A stretch of 64,000 bases of DNA, from assembly GCF_030406325.1 (NCBI RefSeq), contig NZ_JAUEQY010000016.1, forward strand, positions 62,001 to 126,000. Direction: 5' to 3'. The DNA comes from Actinomadura sp. DC4 (GTDB lineage Bacteria > Actinomycetota > Actinomycetes > Streptosporangiales > Streptosporangiaceae). The position numbers and the translations under genes are program-made. Positions within the stretch are counted from its first letter, which is position 1. Each line of letters begins with the position of its first letter. Below, one piece after another: positions 42,953-51,902 of the stretch. Under the pieces are notes generated by a model, which saw nothing but the letters and a program-made list of their open reading frames with translations, searched no databases and was not told the origin of the DNA.

Positions 42953-43732
42953 ATGGACAAAGGATCACTTGCCCGCTGGACCCGCCGCCATCCGGACGGC
43001 AGCCTGGGCCTTCGGCTGTTCCTCGCCTGCCTGGCGGTGTTCCTCGTCGCGGTGCCGTTCACCGGGCTGGCGGCCCTCGTGGACACGCGCTGGGGACCGC
43101 TGCGGCGGCTGGACCTGTCCAGCACGAAGCACGCCAACTCCTGGGTGCTGCACCACCACGCGCTGGTGTCGCCGCTGCGGGCCACGTCCTACATCTTCCA
43201 CGCCTGGGTGTTCCGCCTGATCGTGACCGGGCTCGCGGTGTGGCTGTTCCACCAGGGCGCGAGACGCCTGGCGGCGTGGGCGATGACCACCCTGGTCGCG
43301 GCGGGATTCCTCGACGTCCTGCTCAAGGTGGTGATCGACCGCCCGCGGCCGACGCTGCCCAGCGCCATCGCGCACGCGCCGGGCGGCTCGTTCCCCTCGG
43401 GGCACGCCCTGACGGCGGTGGTCGGCACCACGACGATCGTGCTCATCCTGCTGCCGGTGCTGCACGGCCGGTGGCGCGTCGTGGCCTGGGCGGCCGCGAT
43501 CCTGATCAGCGTCGCGTCGGGCGCGTGCCGGGTGCTGCTCGGCGTGCACTTCGTCAGCGACGTCCTCGCGGGCTGGATCCTGGGCGCCGCGATCGTCGTG
43601 GGCACCTCGGCGGCGTTCGAGACCTGGCGCCGCGACGAGGGCCGCGAGCCGGTCCACCCGATCCAGGAGGGTACGGAGCCGGAGGCCGCGGAGGAGATCG
43701 CCGGCCACGGAGACCACTCACACGCCACCTGA
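42953..43732 (+). CDS. PAP2-superfamily membrane phosphatase
   Basis: 259 residues with six hydrophobic helices. The three phosphatase motifs are present: KVVIDRPRP (K-x5-RP), GGSFPSGHALTAVVG (PSGH) and CRVLLGVHFVSDVLAGW (R-x5-H-x3-D), placing the active site on the outer face. Members dephosphorylate undecaprenyl diphosphate, phosphatidic acid or phosphatidylglycerol phosphate; which applies here cannot be told. The C-terminal tail is acidic and His-rich (EAAEEIAGHGDHSHAT). It is divergent from the RDD gene by 46 bases. A CGCGTTT/AAACGCG hairpin at 43819-43836 follows the stop. Confidence 0.92.
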   Translation: MDKGSLARWTRRHPDGSLGLRLFLACLAVFLVAVPFTGLAALVDTRWGPLRRLDLSSTKHANSWVLHHHALVSPLRATSYIFHAWVFRLIVTGLAVWLFHQGARRLAAWAMTTLVAAGFLDVLLKVVIDRPRPTLPSAIAHAPGGSFPSGHALTAVVGTTTIVLILLPVLHGRWRVVAWAAAILISVASGACRVLLGVHFVSDVLAGWILGAAIVVGTSAAFETWRRDEGREPVHPIQEGTEPEAAEEIAGHGDHSHAT

Positions 43733-44420
43733 GCCGTACGGAAAGTGAGCCGACGGCGCCACCCGGAACGACGAGCCGGACCGGCCGAGTAAGGCGCCAT
43801 CGCCCACGCACCGGGTGACGCGTTTCTGAAAACGCGCCGGTCGCGGTGGTGGGCGACGCGGTGGTCATTCCGCCGGCGGGCAGGCGGCAGCCTGGGAGGC
43901 CTCGTCGCTGCGGCCCGCCAGGGCTGATGTGTGTGCTACAAGAACGACGCGGTCACCGACCGGACCATCGTGACGACGCGTCCGGCGATGACAGACGAAC
44001 GTGGCCCGGCGAGATGGCGCAGGCCCGTTCCCGGTTCATTCAGTGTCGCCGCGATCCGCGTGTCGAACAACGCAGGCGACTTCGACGCAACCGGTAGCCC
44101 CGCTCCTCGGGCTGGTGCGCCAATCGATCTGGACCTCCAATGAGTCGACCATGCCGACCTCCTCCAGGGAATGGAAGGCTTCTGCGACTCATGACCTTCA
44201 TGCCACGGCTGCTCCGTTTCGACGGGTCACGCGGCACGGGGCACCGGGCAGAGGGGCAGAAGGTCTGGGGTCTTGGCCTTCTCAAGGCAGAAGTGTATGC
44301 GGCGCGACCTCCTCTGCCTAGGTCGGCCCGAGGGCCCGGATCGATATGGCACTTGAGGTGTTAGGTGTCGGCGATCGGCGCTCCTTGACTTTCATTCACG
44401 ACAAATTGTGTACGACCAGG
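43733..44420. other. Gap without a supported gene
   Basis: 688 bases. A hairpin CGCGTTT-CTGA-AAACGCG (43819-43836) may end PAP2 transcription. The frames inside lack start signals and recognisable content. In particular, no DUF397 gene, the usual neighbour of XRE/DUF5753, is seen downstream of 44421 on the minus strand. Confidence 0.5.
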
Positions 44421-45311
44421 TCAAACAGTTGCTGACATCTGGTCGAGGGCCTCTTGGATGAGTTCGAGGGAACGGTCGGCGTCGTAGGTCCACTTTTGTA
44501 GCCCCTCGAACGCCTCGCGGTATTCGGCGACCGCCGCGTCCCGCCCCATGAGGGTGAGGTCGCCGCCGCGGGCGTTTTCGAGGAACAGGACCTCGCCGAG
44601 GTCGGCGTCGAACTCCAGCACGGTGAACGGCCCCTTCATGCCGAAGTGCGCCCCGGCCTCGAAGGGGATGATCTGGATGGTCGTGTTAGGCCGCTGGGCC
44701 GCCTCGATCACGAAGCGGAGCTGGGCCGGCATGATGCCCTTGCCTCCCGGCAGGGTGGCGCCCACGCGCCGGCGGATCGCCGCCTCATCGAGGATGTAGA
44801 ACTGGTCGGGCGCCGGGTCGCGGTCGCGCAACTGGTCCTGGCGGCTCATCCGGATGCCGGCCAGGGTGGCGATGGCCTCCTCGCCGATGTCACCGACGTA
44901 TTCGCGGAGCACGACCCTGGCGTAGTCCTCCGTCTGCAGCAGGCCTGGCACGAGCGAGCTCTCGAACTGCCGGATATGGGAGGCGCCCATCTCGTAACCG
45001 AGGTAGGTACGAAAGTTGGAGTCAAGATCTGATTGGTACGCCTGCCACCACCCGCGCTCCCGGGTGCCGCGAGCGAGGTCCGTCAGCCGTTCGACGTCAC
45101 CGTCCTCGCTCACCCCGTAATGGCGGAGGAGCGCCTGCAGATCGGTGGTGGATATGCCGACGGTGCCACCTTCGATGCGGATGAGTTTGGAGGGGGACCA
45201 ATCAAGTGCCCGGGCGACCTCGTCTTGGAGCTTTTTTGCCTCTTTGCGTAGCCTGACCAGCTCACTTGTCAGGATTGCCCGCTGGACGACAGGTCCTTGA
45301 CCGGATGCCAT
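44421..45311 (-). CDS. XRE-family HTH regulator with DUF5753 effector domain
   Basis: 296 residues. The N-terminal HTH_3-type domain is LTSELVRLRKEAKKLQDEVARALDWSPSKLIRIEGGTVGISTTDLQALLRHYGV. The DUF5753 domain runs from about 100 to the end, with FESSLVPGLLQTEDYARVVLREYVG, QFYILDEAAIRRRVGA, RPNTTIQIIPFEAGAHFGMKGPFTVLEF and the closing YDADRSLELIQEALDQM. ATG 45311 has GTGAGTTGATAGTG before it; the longer open frame crosses promoter sequence. These regulators are abundant in morphologically complex actinomycetes and normally pair with a small DUF397 protein; none is found here. Lower GC and more AT-rich codons around it suggest a younger region. Confidence 0.93.
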   Translation of the reverse strand: MASGQGPVVQRAILTSELVRLRKEAKKLQDEVARALDWSPSKLIRIEGGTVGISTTDLQALLRHYGVSEDGDVERLTDLARGTRERGWWQAYQSDLDSNFRTYLGYEMGASHIRQFESSLVPGLLQTEDYARVVLREYVGDIGEEAIATLAGIRMSRQDQLRDRDPAPDQFYILDEAAIRRRVGATLPGGKGIMPAQLRFVIEAAQRPNTTIQIIPFEAGAHFGMKGPFTVLEFDADLGEVLFLENARGGDLTLMGRDAAVAEYREAFEGLQKWTYDADRSLELIQEALDQMSATV

Positions 45312-46111
45312 CACTATCAACTCACTCTCAGTGTCGCGGATGCCAGCTGCGGACAGGCTGGTCGCTGACAACGCCGCCGCAATCAGCCAGGTTGCAGATG
45401 CAAGTGTGGACCCGTACGCACCTTTGTGATCAAGGAATCGCCTAGTCGACGGACACTGCAAGCCAGCGTACTGCAGGCGTCCTTCTTCAGCTAGAAGTCG
45501 GCTAGGTTATGTTAGCCAGGTGGCAGACTGCAGCTCTACCAATTGCCAGCAATGAAGGCTACGATGCGTGAATAACACGGTCGGCGACGGACATGCTTCG
45601 CGAATGTCGCGTTGGGTAGCTCGTGACAGGACGGGTCATTTGTCCTGGTCAGGTACACGACTGGACTTCCGGCGGAGCGGATGGATCCCCTGGGCGCGGA
45701 CGGGGCGGGGCACATCGCGTACGGGATTCACCATGGGTCGGCGCACCGAGGACGTGGGGCGGGCTGGACCGCGGAAGAAAGGGGGCCGGGTATCGGAAAA
45801 CCCATTACGCACTATTCATGCGACCTAATTGGCAGGGCCGCCTCGTTCTCTCCTCGCGGGTCCGCCGGCAAGCATGATCCCGGTGAGGCGAGGCGAAGCG
45901 GCCCCGGTTGAACCTCCTGAGGAGGCTCGTCTGTGCGTACAACACTGCCGCCGGAGAGCGGCGCGTGTCCAGTTTCCAGCATAAGCCAGAAGTTCATTCC
46001 TGACTACGCTGCGTCATGGCTGCTGTCGGCCATATCGGGAAACCCGCCACGCCGGCGAGAAGGATTCCCAGCCCCCGAACTCGCCGCCGCACCCCCATGC
46101 TGGAGACTCGC
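45312..46111. other. 800-base gap, AT-richer, no convincing gene
   Basis: It contains promoter-like sequence for the XRE gene (near 45500, GGTTATGTTAGCC). Two overlapping plus-strand frames (45568-45828 and 45681-45911) have poor starts and unfamiliar products. AACCTCCTGAGGAGGCT at 45913-45929 is a small palindrome. I find no tRNA or CRISPR here. Confidence 0.45.
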
Positions 46112-46801
46112 ATGAACGTCATGCAGCCCGTGCACAGGAGCATCCTGGCACTGGATATCGAGAGCTCAACGAGCGAAGAACGCACCAATCCGATCAAGGC
46201 CGAACTCCGCCACGAGGTATACCGGTTCCTCCGGGCGGCCCTCACGTACGCGCGAATAGAGGAGGAGATCTGCGACCGCTTCGAAGACCGCGGTGACGGA
46301 GTCCTGGCCCTGATCCACCCGGTCGACCACGCGCCGAAGACGTACCTGCTCAGCCGTTTCATGCCGGAGCTATGCCGGCTGCTGGTCGACTACAACCGTG
46401 AACTGCCCGCCGACGAGCGCGGGCGCAGGGGACTGCGGCTGCGCGTCGTCGTGCACGCCGGCGAGATCCATCTCGACGACAACGGCTACTTCGGCGAGGC
46501 GCTCGACCTCGCCTGCCGGCTGCTGGACGCCCCGGTCTTCAAGAAGACCCTGCTCCAGTCGGTCAGCGCCCCGGCGGCCCTCGTCGTCTCCGACGAGATC
46601 TACTGGAACATCGTCAAGCACGGCTACGAGGGCCTGCGCAAGGAGACGTTCCAGCCCGACGTCAGCGTGCGCATGGCCGGACGGCGCCACCGAGGCTACG
46701 TCCACCTCCCGGCGGTCGAACTGGAGCCGGCCGTTCTCGGAGGCGCGGTCGCGATCGGCCCGGGGATCCGTGCGATCGGGGCGCGTACGCCCGCGGCGTA
46801 G
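46112..46801 (+). CDS. Class III nucleotidyl cyclase-like protein, possibly degenerate
   Basis: 229 residues from ATG 46112, with TGGAGA 7 bases upstream. SILALDIESSTSEERTNPIKAELRHEVYRFL provides the first metal aspartate (LDIESS). RFEDRGDGVLALIHP carries the second metal region (GDG), and LRVVVHAGEIHLDDNGYFGEALDLACRLLDAPVF aligns with the catalytic helix normally reading N-x-A-x-R. Here the Asn is an Asp (ALDLACR) while the Arg is kept, so cyclase activity is doubtful. The C-terminal VRMAGRRHRGYVHLPAVE replaces the usual end. There is no membrane or sensor domain. It may be a small-molecule-binding regulator. Confidence 0.65.
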   Translation: MNVMQPVHRSILALDIESSTSEERTNPIKAELRHEVYRFLRAALTYARIEEEICDRFEDRGDGVLALIHPVDHAPKTYLLSRFMPELCRLLVDYNRELPADERGRRGLRLRVVVHAGEIHLDDNGYFGEALDLACRLLDAPVFKKTLLQSVSAPAALVVSDEIYWNIVKHGYEGLRKETFQPDVSVRMAGRRHRGYVHLPAVELEPAVLGGAVAIGPGIRAIGARTPAA

Positions 46802-46814
46802 GACAGGGAAGACG

Positions 46815-46851
46815 ACGGGCGGCCACGGCCGGAACAGAGGCGGTCGCCCGT
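46815..46851. terminator. Possible terminator between cyclase-like gene and RpiR gene
   Basis: ACGGGCG (46815-46821) pairs with CGCCCGT (46845-46851), and further out GGACA pairs with TGTCC. It lies between two convergent stops. The stem is short and the loop long, so the call is weak. Confidence 0.3.
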
Positions 46852-46865
46852 AAGGTGTCCCGGGC

Positions 46866-47741
46866 TCACTCGCGAGCCGGGTCCGGCAACGGCGCCGGAC
46901 CCGTGTCGACCAGGTCGGCGCCGAGACGCTCGAAAGCGGCGACGCGGAGCTGCGACTCCTTGCCGCCGCGCTCCACAACCCCCAGGATCAACGTCTCCAC
47001 CAGCGCGAACGCGGGTACGAGCGTGACGAACGGCGGGGGCCCCTCCACCGTCGTGGTCAGCAGGACCGCCGCCGAGGAGGCCAGCGGGCTGAGGTAGGGG
47101 TCCGTGCACACGACCAGCGACGCGCCCTGGTCCGCGGCGGCGCGGCCGAAGGCGACCGTGTCGCGCTGGTAGCGCCGGTAGTCGAACGCCACGACGACCG
47201 TCGTCTCGTCCACGTCCAGCAGCGCGGAGGCCCGCGCCCCCGGCACGTTCGCGACGTGCCGGACGTGCGGGCGCAGCAGGCCGAGGAACGAGGTCAGGTG
47301 CGCGGCGAGCGTCCAGGAGAACCGCCCGCCGGTGACCAGCACCGTACGACCGCGGTCGGCGATCAGGTCGGCCGCCGCCGCGAGCTCGGCCGGGTCCTGG
47401 GAGCGCATGCTGTCGGCCAGGGCCGAGACGAACGATCGCGCGCGTACCGTCAGCGGCTCGCCCTCCGCCGGATAATCCTGCAACGGCCCCGACGTACGGG
47501 CCGACAGCTCGGTGCGCAGCGCGTCCTGGATCTGTGGATAACCGGGATACCCCAGCTTGGTCACCAGTCGCAGCACGGTCGGCGGGCTGACGTTCGCCAC
47601 CTCGGCCAGCCGGGCGATCGGCTGCAGCCCGGCCGCCGGATAGTCGCCGAGCAGCGCCTGCGCGACGCGCAGCTCGGCAGGGGTCAGCTCGCGCCGCCGG
47701 CGGCGGAGCGCGTCGGCGACGGTGCGGTCCAGCGCGTTCAC
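46866..47741 (-). CDS. RpiR/MurR-family regulator (HTH + SIS domain)
   Basis: 291 residues. The N-terminal HTH_6 domain (LTPAELRVAQALLGDYPAAGLQPIARLAEVANVSPPTVLRLVTKLGYPGYPQIQDALRTEL) is followed by a SIS domain with VLVTGGRFSWTLAAHLTSFLGLLRP, TTVVVAFDYRRYQRDTVAFGRAAADQGASLVVCTDPYLSPLA. SIS domains usually bind phosphosugars; in amine or amino-acid clusters the ligand may differ. GTG 47741 is set by the start of the HTH and lies 4 bases after the glutamine synthetase stop, so both are on one minus-strand transcript. It probably controls this unit and the divergent permease operon from the 49102-49214 interval. Confidence 0.9.
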   Translation of the reverse strand: MNALDRTVADALRRRRRELTPAELRVAQALLGDYPAAGLQPIARLAEVANVSPPTVLRLVTKLGYPGYPQIQDALRTELSARTSGPLQDYPAEGEPLTVRARSFVSALADSMRSQDPAELAAAADLIADRGRTVLVTGGRFSWTLAAHLTSFLGLLRPHVRHVANVPGARASALLDVDETTVVVAFDYRRYQRDTVAFGRAAADQGASLVVCTDPYLSPLASSAAVLLTTTVEGPPPFVTLVPAFALVETLILGVVERGGKESQLRVAAFERLGADLVDTGPAPLPDPARE

Positions 47742-47745
47742 GGGC

Positions 47746-49101
47746 TCAGTGCCTCCACCGCGTCCGGGCGGCGATCTCCTCGGGCGCCATGCCGTCGAAC
47801 AGCGCGATCTCTCCCCGCCGTACGACCGCGATGGTGTCGACCAGGCCCTCGCCCAGCACCTCCTTGAGCACCGCGTCGGTCTCGAACGCCTCGACCGCCG
47901 CTCCCAGCGACGACGGCAGCGGCGGGACGCCCTCCAGCGACGCCGGGTCGACCTCCACCGGCTCGGGCAGCGTGCCGTCCTCGGCCAGGCCCGCGGCGCC
48001 CGCGGCGAGCAGCGCGGCCAAAGCGAGGTAGGGGTTGGCGGCCGCGTCGAAGCACTTGACCTCCAGGTTGGCCGCCTGGGAGCGGCTGCCGGCCGCGCCC
48101 GTGACGAACCGCAGCGCGGCCTCGCGGTTCTCCAGGCCCCAGCAGGCGTACGCCCCGGCCCAGTGGGAGGGGACCAGGCGCAGGTAGCTGGCGACGGACG
48201 GCGCGCCGACCGCCAGCAGGCCGGGCAGCCTGGCCAGGATGCCCGCGGCGAACCCCTCGCCGCCCGCGGTGAGGCCGAAGCGGCCCTCGCCGCCGGCCAT
48301 GAGGTTGTCACCGTCGCGCCACAGGCTCAGGTGGATGTGCGCGCCGTTGCCCACGCCGTCGGCGAGCACCTTCGGGGAGAAGGTCGCGCGCAGGCCGTGG
48401 TTCTGACTGACCGCCCGGATCGTCTCGCGGACCAGCACGAACGTGTCCGCCGCCCCCACCGGGTCCTCCGGTGCGACCGAGACCTCGTACTGACCGGCGG
48501 CGTACTCCGGGTGGATCTGCTCCACCGCGACACCCGCCGCCGACAGCGCGCCGACCACGTCGCGCAGGTAACCGGCGCGTTCGGTGAGCCGGATCATCCC
48601 GTACGCCGGTCCGGCGCAGGCGGGGACGAAGTCGTCGCCGTCCCCGATCGAGACCGCCCACTCGACCTCGAACGCCGCCTTGACCGACAGGCCCGAGGCG
48701 GCGAGCCGCGCGACCTCCCGGGCGGCGAGGCTGCGCGCGTCGAGCGGGTGCGGCTCGCCCTCCTGGTCGTAGCGGTCGGCGGGCGCCCAGGCCCATCCGG
48801 GGCAGGCGCTCAGCACGGCCAGCCGCCCGAGGTCGGGGTGCAGCCGCAGGTCACCGACCGGCCCGCCCGCGAACCGGCCGGACGCGATGGAGTCGTCGAT
48901 CAGGAAGGCGTCGAAGACCGGCGACATGCCGATGCCCCACGCCGCGGCGTGTTCCAGCCGGGCGAGCGGTACCGCCTTGACCCTCGTGACACCGCTCGTG
49001 TCCACCCACGTGACGGCGACGTCGGCGATGCCCCGCGTGGCGAGATCGCCGGCCGCCCGCCGTGCGGCCGAGGCCCGTCGAGCGCGTTCCTGCTGATCCA
49101 T
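47746..49101 (-). CDS. Glutamine synthetase-family ligase (GlnA-like, gamma-glutamylation of an amine)
   Basis: 451 residues, similar to type I glutamine synthetase but divergent. Active-site elements are KAAFEVEWAVS (metal Glu), VEQIHPEYAAGQYEVSVAP (metal Glu pair), GNGAHIHLSLW (His), LENREAALRFV (Arg) and NLEVKCFDAAANPYLALAALLAAG. The N-terminal segment (RGIADVAVTWVDTSGVTRVKAVPL) is of the GlnT/PuuA/FluG kind. A tail adenylylation loop is not evident. Because it is clustered with a permease and two amidohydrolases, glutamylation of an imported amine is more likely than ammonia assimilation. ATG 49101 is chosen with AGGTGG upstream; GTG 49110 is possible. Confidence 0.88.
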   Translation of the reverse strand: MDQQERARRASAARRAAGDLATRGIADVAVTWVDTSGVTRVKAVPLARLEHAAAWGIGMSPVFDAFLIDDSIASGRFAGGPVGDLRLHPDLGRLAVLSACPGWAWAPADRYDQEGEPHPLDARSLAAREVARLAASGLSVKAAFEVEWAVSIGDGDDFVPACAGPAYGMIRLTERAGYLRDVVGALSAAGVAVEQIHPEYAAGQYEVSVAPEDPVGAADTFVLVRETIRAVSQNHGLRATFSPKVLADGVGNGAHIHLSLWRDGDNLMAGGEGRFGLTAGGEGFAAGILARLPGLLAVGAPSVASYLRLVPSHWAGAYACWGLENREAALRFVTGAAGSRSQAANLEVKCFDAAANPYLALAALLAAGAAGLAEDGTLPEPVEVDPASLEGVPPLPSSLGAAVEAFETDAVLKEVLGEGLVDTIAVVRRGEIALFDGMAPEEIAARTRWRH

Positions 49102-49214
49102 CACACCCACCTCAGGTCGATGAAATATGTGTTACACGAAACGACAGCTCTTTCATATTCATTACGGGAGGCCCAAAATACGACCACGACGATGATCACG
49201 TCGAGAGGAGTGGC
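49102..49214. promoter_or_regulatory. Divergent promoter of the GS/RpiR and permease operons
   Basis: AT-rich 113-base interval. ATGAAATATG (49120-49129) and CATATTCAT (49154-49162) form an inverted pair with one extra base, a plausible RpiR dimer site. GTGTTACACG lies between them. GAGAGGAG at 49203-49210 is the permease ribosome site. Confidence 0.45.
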
Positions 49215-50723
49215 ATGACCCAGCCATCATCTTCGAGTCCGTCCGGCCCGCGCCTGAGCCGGACGCTGAGCGTCTGGCAGGCGGTCGGGCTGTCGGTCGC
49301 GCTCATGGCACCGAGCATGGCCGCCAACATCAACCCGCAGGGCACCGTCACCTCCGCGGGCCGGGCGGTGCCCCTGGCCTTCCTGCTCGCCGGCGTCGCC
49401 GTCATCCTGGTCGCGTACGGCTTCGTCCGGCTCTGCCAGTACTTCCACCACGCGGGCTCGGCGTACGCGTTCGTCGGCGCGACGCTCGGGCCGCGCTCGG
49501 GCGTCGTCGCGGGCTGGGGCCTGCTCGGCACCTACACCTTCTACGGCGTCGTGACCTCCTCCGCCACCGGCATCTTCGGCACGGCCTTCCTCCAGGAGAT
49601 CGGCGTCTGGCCGCATCCGCCGAGCTGGGCGCCGTTCATCCTCGTCGCGATCGCCATCGCCGCCGCCCTGGCGCTCACCATCTCCCCGGCCAGGCGCGGC
49701 ACGACCATCCTGCTCAGCGTCGAGGGCGCGACCGTCGCGCTGATCCTCGTCGTCACCGCGATCGTCCTCGTACGGCTCGTGTCCGGCTCGGCCCCAGGCG
49801 ACCACGGCTTCACGCTCAGCGTGTTCGAGGTGCAGCCCGGCACGAGCACGTCGGCGCTGTTCCTCGGCGTGGTCTTCGGCTTCCTGTCCTTCGCCGGCTT
49901 CGAGGCCGCGGCCACGCTCGGTGAGGAGGCGGCCGAGCCCAAGCGCGACATTCCCCGCGCCATCCTCGGCACGGCGATCTTCGGCGGCATCTACTTCACC
50001 GTCGTCACCGCGGTCGAGATGATGGGCTTCGGCGCCGACACGAAGGGCGTCGCGGCGTTCGGGAAGTCCCCCTCGCTCCTCGGCGACCTCGGCAGCTCCT
50101 ACGTCGGGTCCTGGGTCGGTCACGTCATCACGCTCGGCGCGGCGATCAGCGCCTTCGGCTGCTGCCTGGCCTGCATGGTCGGCGCCTCACGGCTGCTGTT
50201 CGCGCTGTCCCGCGACACCGCGGGCGGGCGCGGGCCCGGCCGGGTCGGGCGGACCGGCACGCCGGCCGTCGCCGCGGGCGTCGTGGCGGCCGGGATGGCG
50301 CTGATCATTGTGATCTGCGTCTCGTTCTTCTCGGCCGAGGCCGAGGACACCTTCATCTGGTCGGGCACGATCGGCACGCTGATCCTGCTCGTCGCGTACG
50401 TCCTGACCACCATCGGGGCCATCCGCCTCGTATTCGTGCAGCGTAAGATGCCAGTGCCCATGTGGCAGGTCGTGATCCCGATCGCCGCGCTGCTCATCCT
50501 CGGCTACACCCTCTACCGCAACGTGATCCCCTACCCGTCCTCCGGCGCAGCGCAGTGGTTCCCGGTCGTCTCCGGCGGCTGGCTCGTGATCGCCGTCGTC
50601 GCCGTCCTGGTCGCGCCCGGTGTTTCTCAGCGGCTCGGCCGGGCACTGGCCGAGAACGAAGGCATCAGCCTGGCCGAGAGCGCCCCGCCCGGGACGATCG
50701 CCGCGCCGGACACGAGCGGCTGA
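49215..50723 (+). CDS. APC-superfamily amino acid/amine permease
   Basis: A 502-residue transporter with about 12 helices. The start MTQPSSSSPSGPRLSRTLSVWQAVGLSVALMAPSMAANINPQG leads to APC motifs: LSFAGFEAAATLGEEAAEPKRDIPRAILGTAIFGGIYFTVV in the TM6 region, and ISAFGCCLACMVGASRLLFALSRD in TM8. ATG 49215 has GAGAGGAG. It is the first gene of a plus-strand operon with the amidohydrolase and M20 genes. The substrate is most likely the compound processed by this island (amine, amide or N-acylated amino acid), an inference from context. Confidence 0.9.
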   Translation: MTQPSSSSPSGPRLSRTLSVWQAVGLSVALMAPSMAANINPQGTVTSAGRAVPLAFLLAGVAVILVAYGFVRLCQYFHHAGSAYAFVGATLGPRSGVVAGWGLLGTYTFYGVVTSSATGIFGTAFLQEIGVWPHPPSWAPFILVAIAIAAALALTISPARRGTTILLSVEGATVALILVVTAIVLVRLVSGSAPGDHGFTLSVFEVQPGTSTSALFLGVVFGFLSFAGFEAAATLGEEAAEPKRDIPRAILGTAIFGGIYFTVVTAVEMMGFGADTKGVAAFGKSPSLLGDLGSSYVGSWVGHVITLGAAISAFGCCLACMVGASRLLFALSRDTAGGRGPGRVGRTGTPAVAAGVVAAGMALIIVICVSFFSAEAEDTFIWSGTIGTLILLVAYVLTTIGAIRLVFVQRKMPVPMWQVVIPIAALLILGYTLYRNVIPYPSSGAAQWFPVVSGGWLVIAVVAVLVAPGVSQRLGRALAENEGISLAESAPPGTIAAPDTSG

Positions 50724-50762
50724 CCGCGAGCCCATCCCCTGACGAAAGGACGAACCCCCGAA

Positions 50763-51902
50763 GTGCCCCCGCTGCTGTCCTCCGTCGAGGCGCTGCGTCT
50801 CGTCGACCATCACTGCCATGGGGTCGTGTCGGACGACCTCGACCGGAACGCCTTCGAGTCCCTGCTCACCGAGGCCGAGGCCCCCGGGCCGCTCGGCGGC
50901 ACCCTCTTCGACTCCCAGATCGGTTTCGCCGTACGCCGCTGGTGCGCACCGGTGCTCGACCTGCCGCCGCACGCGTCGCCGGAGGACTACCTCCGGCGGC
51001 GCGCCGAGCTCGGCGCCGCCGAGGTGAACCACCGCTTCCTCCGCACGGCCGGAATCGAGGCGCTCTGCGTCGACACCGGCTTCGCGCCCGGATCGATCGT
51101 GTCGTTTTCGGAGATGGGCGCGCTCGCGGACGCCTCGGTACACGAGATCGTACGGCTGGAACAGGTCGCCGAGGAGGTGGCCGCGGCCGGGCCGGGCGCG
51201 GAGGGCTTCGCCGACGCGTTCCGTACGCGCCTGCATGAGCGCACCGCCTCGGCCGTCGGCCTGAAGTCGATCGCCGCCTACCGGGTCGGGCTGGCGCTAC
51301 CCGGCGAACGGCCCGCCGAGGCGGAGGTCACGGCGGCGGCCGGTCGCTGGCTCGCGTCGATCGAGGCCGGCGGCCCCGTACGCCTCGCCGACCCGACCCT
51401 CCAGGCCTTCCTGGTGTGGTGCGGGGTCGACCGCGGGCTGCCGATCCAGTTCCACGTCGGGTACGGCGACGCGGACGTCGACCTGCACCGCTGCGACCCG
51501 CTGCTGCTGACCGACCTGATCCGCGCGGTCGAGCCCAGCGGCACCCCGATCTTGCTGCTGCACAACTACCCGTTCCACCGGCACGCGGGCTATCTCGCGC
51601 AGGTGTTCCCGCACGTCTTCGTCGACGTCGGGCTGGCCACGCACAACCTCGGGCACGGCGCGCCGGCGCTGATCGCCGAGACGCTGGAGCTGGCCCCGTT
51701 CGGGAAGTTCCTGTTCTCATCCGACGCGTTCGGGCTGCCCGAGCTGTACCACCTTGGCACACTGCTGTTCCGCCAGGGACTGTCCGGCTTCCTGCGATCC
51801 GGGCTGGATGACGAGGCCTGGACCGAGGACGACGCCGACCGCATCGCCCGGCTGGCCGGCGGTGAGAACGCCCGCCGCGTCTACGGACTGGAGACGCGCT
51901 GA
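50763..51902 (+). CDS. Amidohydrolase, FluG N-terminal-domain type
   Basis: 379 residues. The metal-binding start VDHHCHGVVSDDLDRNAF (H-x-H), FHVGYGDADVDLHRCDP, LLLHNYPFHRHAGYLAQVFPHVFVDVGLA and FSSDAFGLPELYHLG (Asp) match amidohydrolase_2 enzymes related to the N-terminal half of fungal FluG. FluG fuses this domain to a glutamine synthetase. Here the two parts are separate genes on opposite strands of one island. The start is GTG 50763 with AAAGGA upstream. It probably hydrolyses the gamma-glutamyl product of the GS or a related amide. It overlaps the M20 gene by one base (TGATG). Confidence 0.87.
   Translation: MPPLLSSVEALRLVDHHCHGVVSDDLDRNAFESLLTEAEAPGPLGGTLFDSQIGFAVRRWCAPVLDLPPHASPEDYLRRRAELGAAEVNHRFLRTAGIEALCVDTGFAPGSIVSFSEMGALADASVHEIVRLEQVAEEVAAAGPGAEGFADAFRTRLHERTASAVGLKSIAAYRVGLALPGERPAEAEVTAAAGRWLASIEAGGPVRLADPTLQAFLVWCGVDRGLPIQFHVGYGDADVDLHRCDPLLLTDLIRAVEPSGTPILLLHNYPFHRHAGYLAQVFPHVFVDVGLATHNLGHGAPALIAETLELAPFGKFLFSSDAFGLPELYHLGTLLFRQGLSGFLRSGLDDEAWTEDDADRIARLAGGENARRVYGLETR

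Noticed and set aside
43846-44364. Short frames between PAP2 and XRE genes
   Set aside because: Overlapping in several phases without start signals; checked for DUF397 and not found.
45568-45911. Two overlapping plus-strand frames of 76-86 residues between the XRE and cyclase-like genes
   Set aside because: Weak starts and unfamiliar, low-complexity products; neither resembles DUF397 or any family I know.
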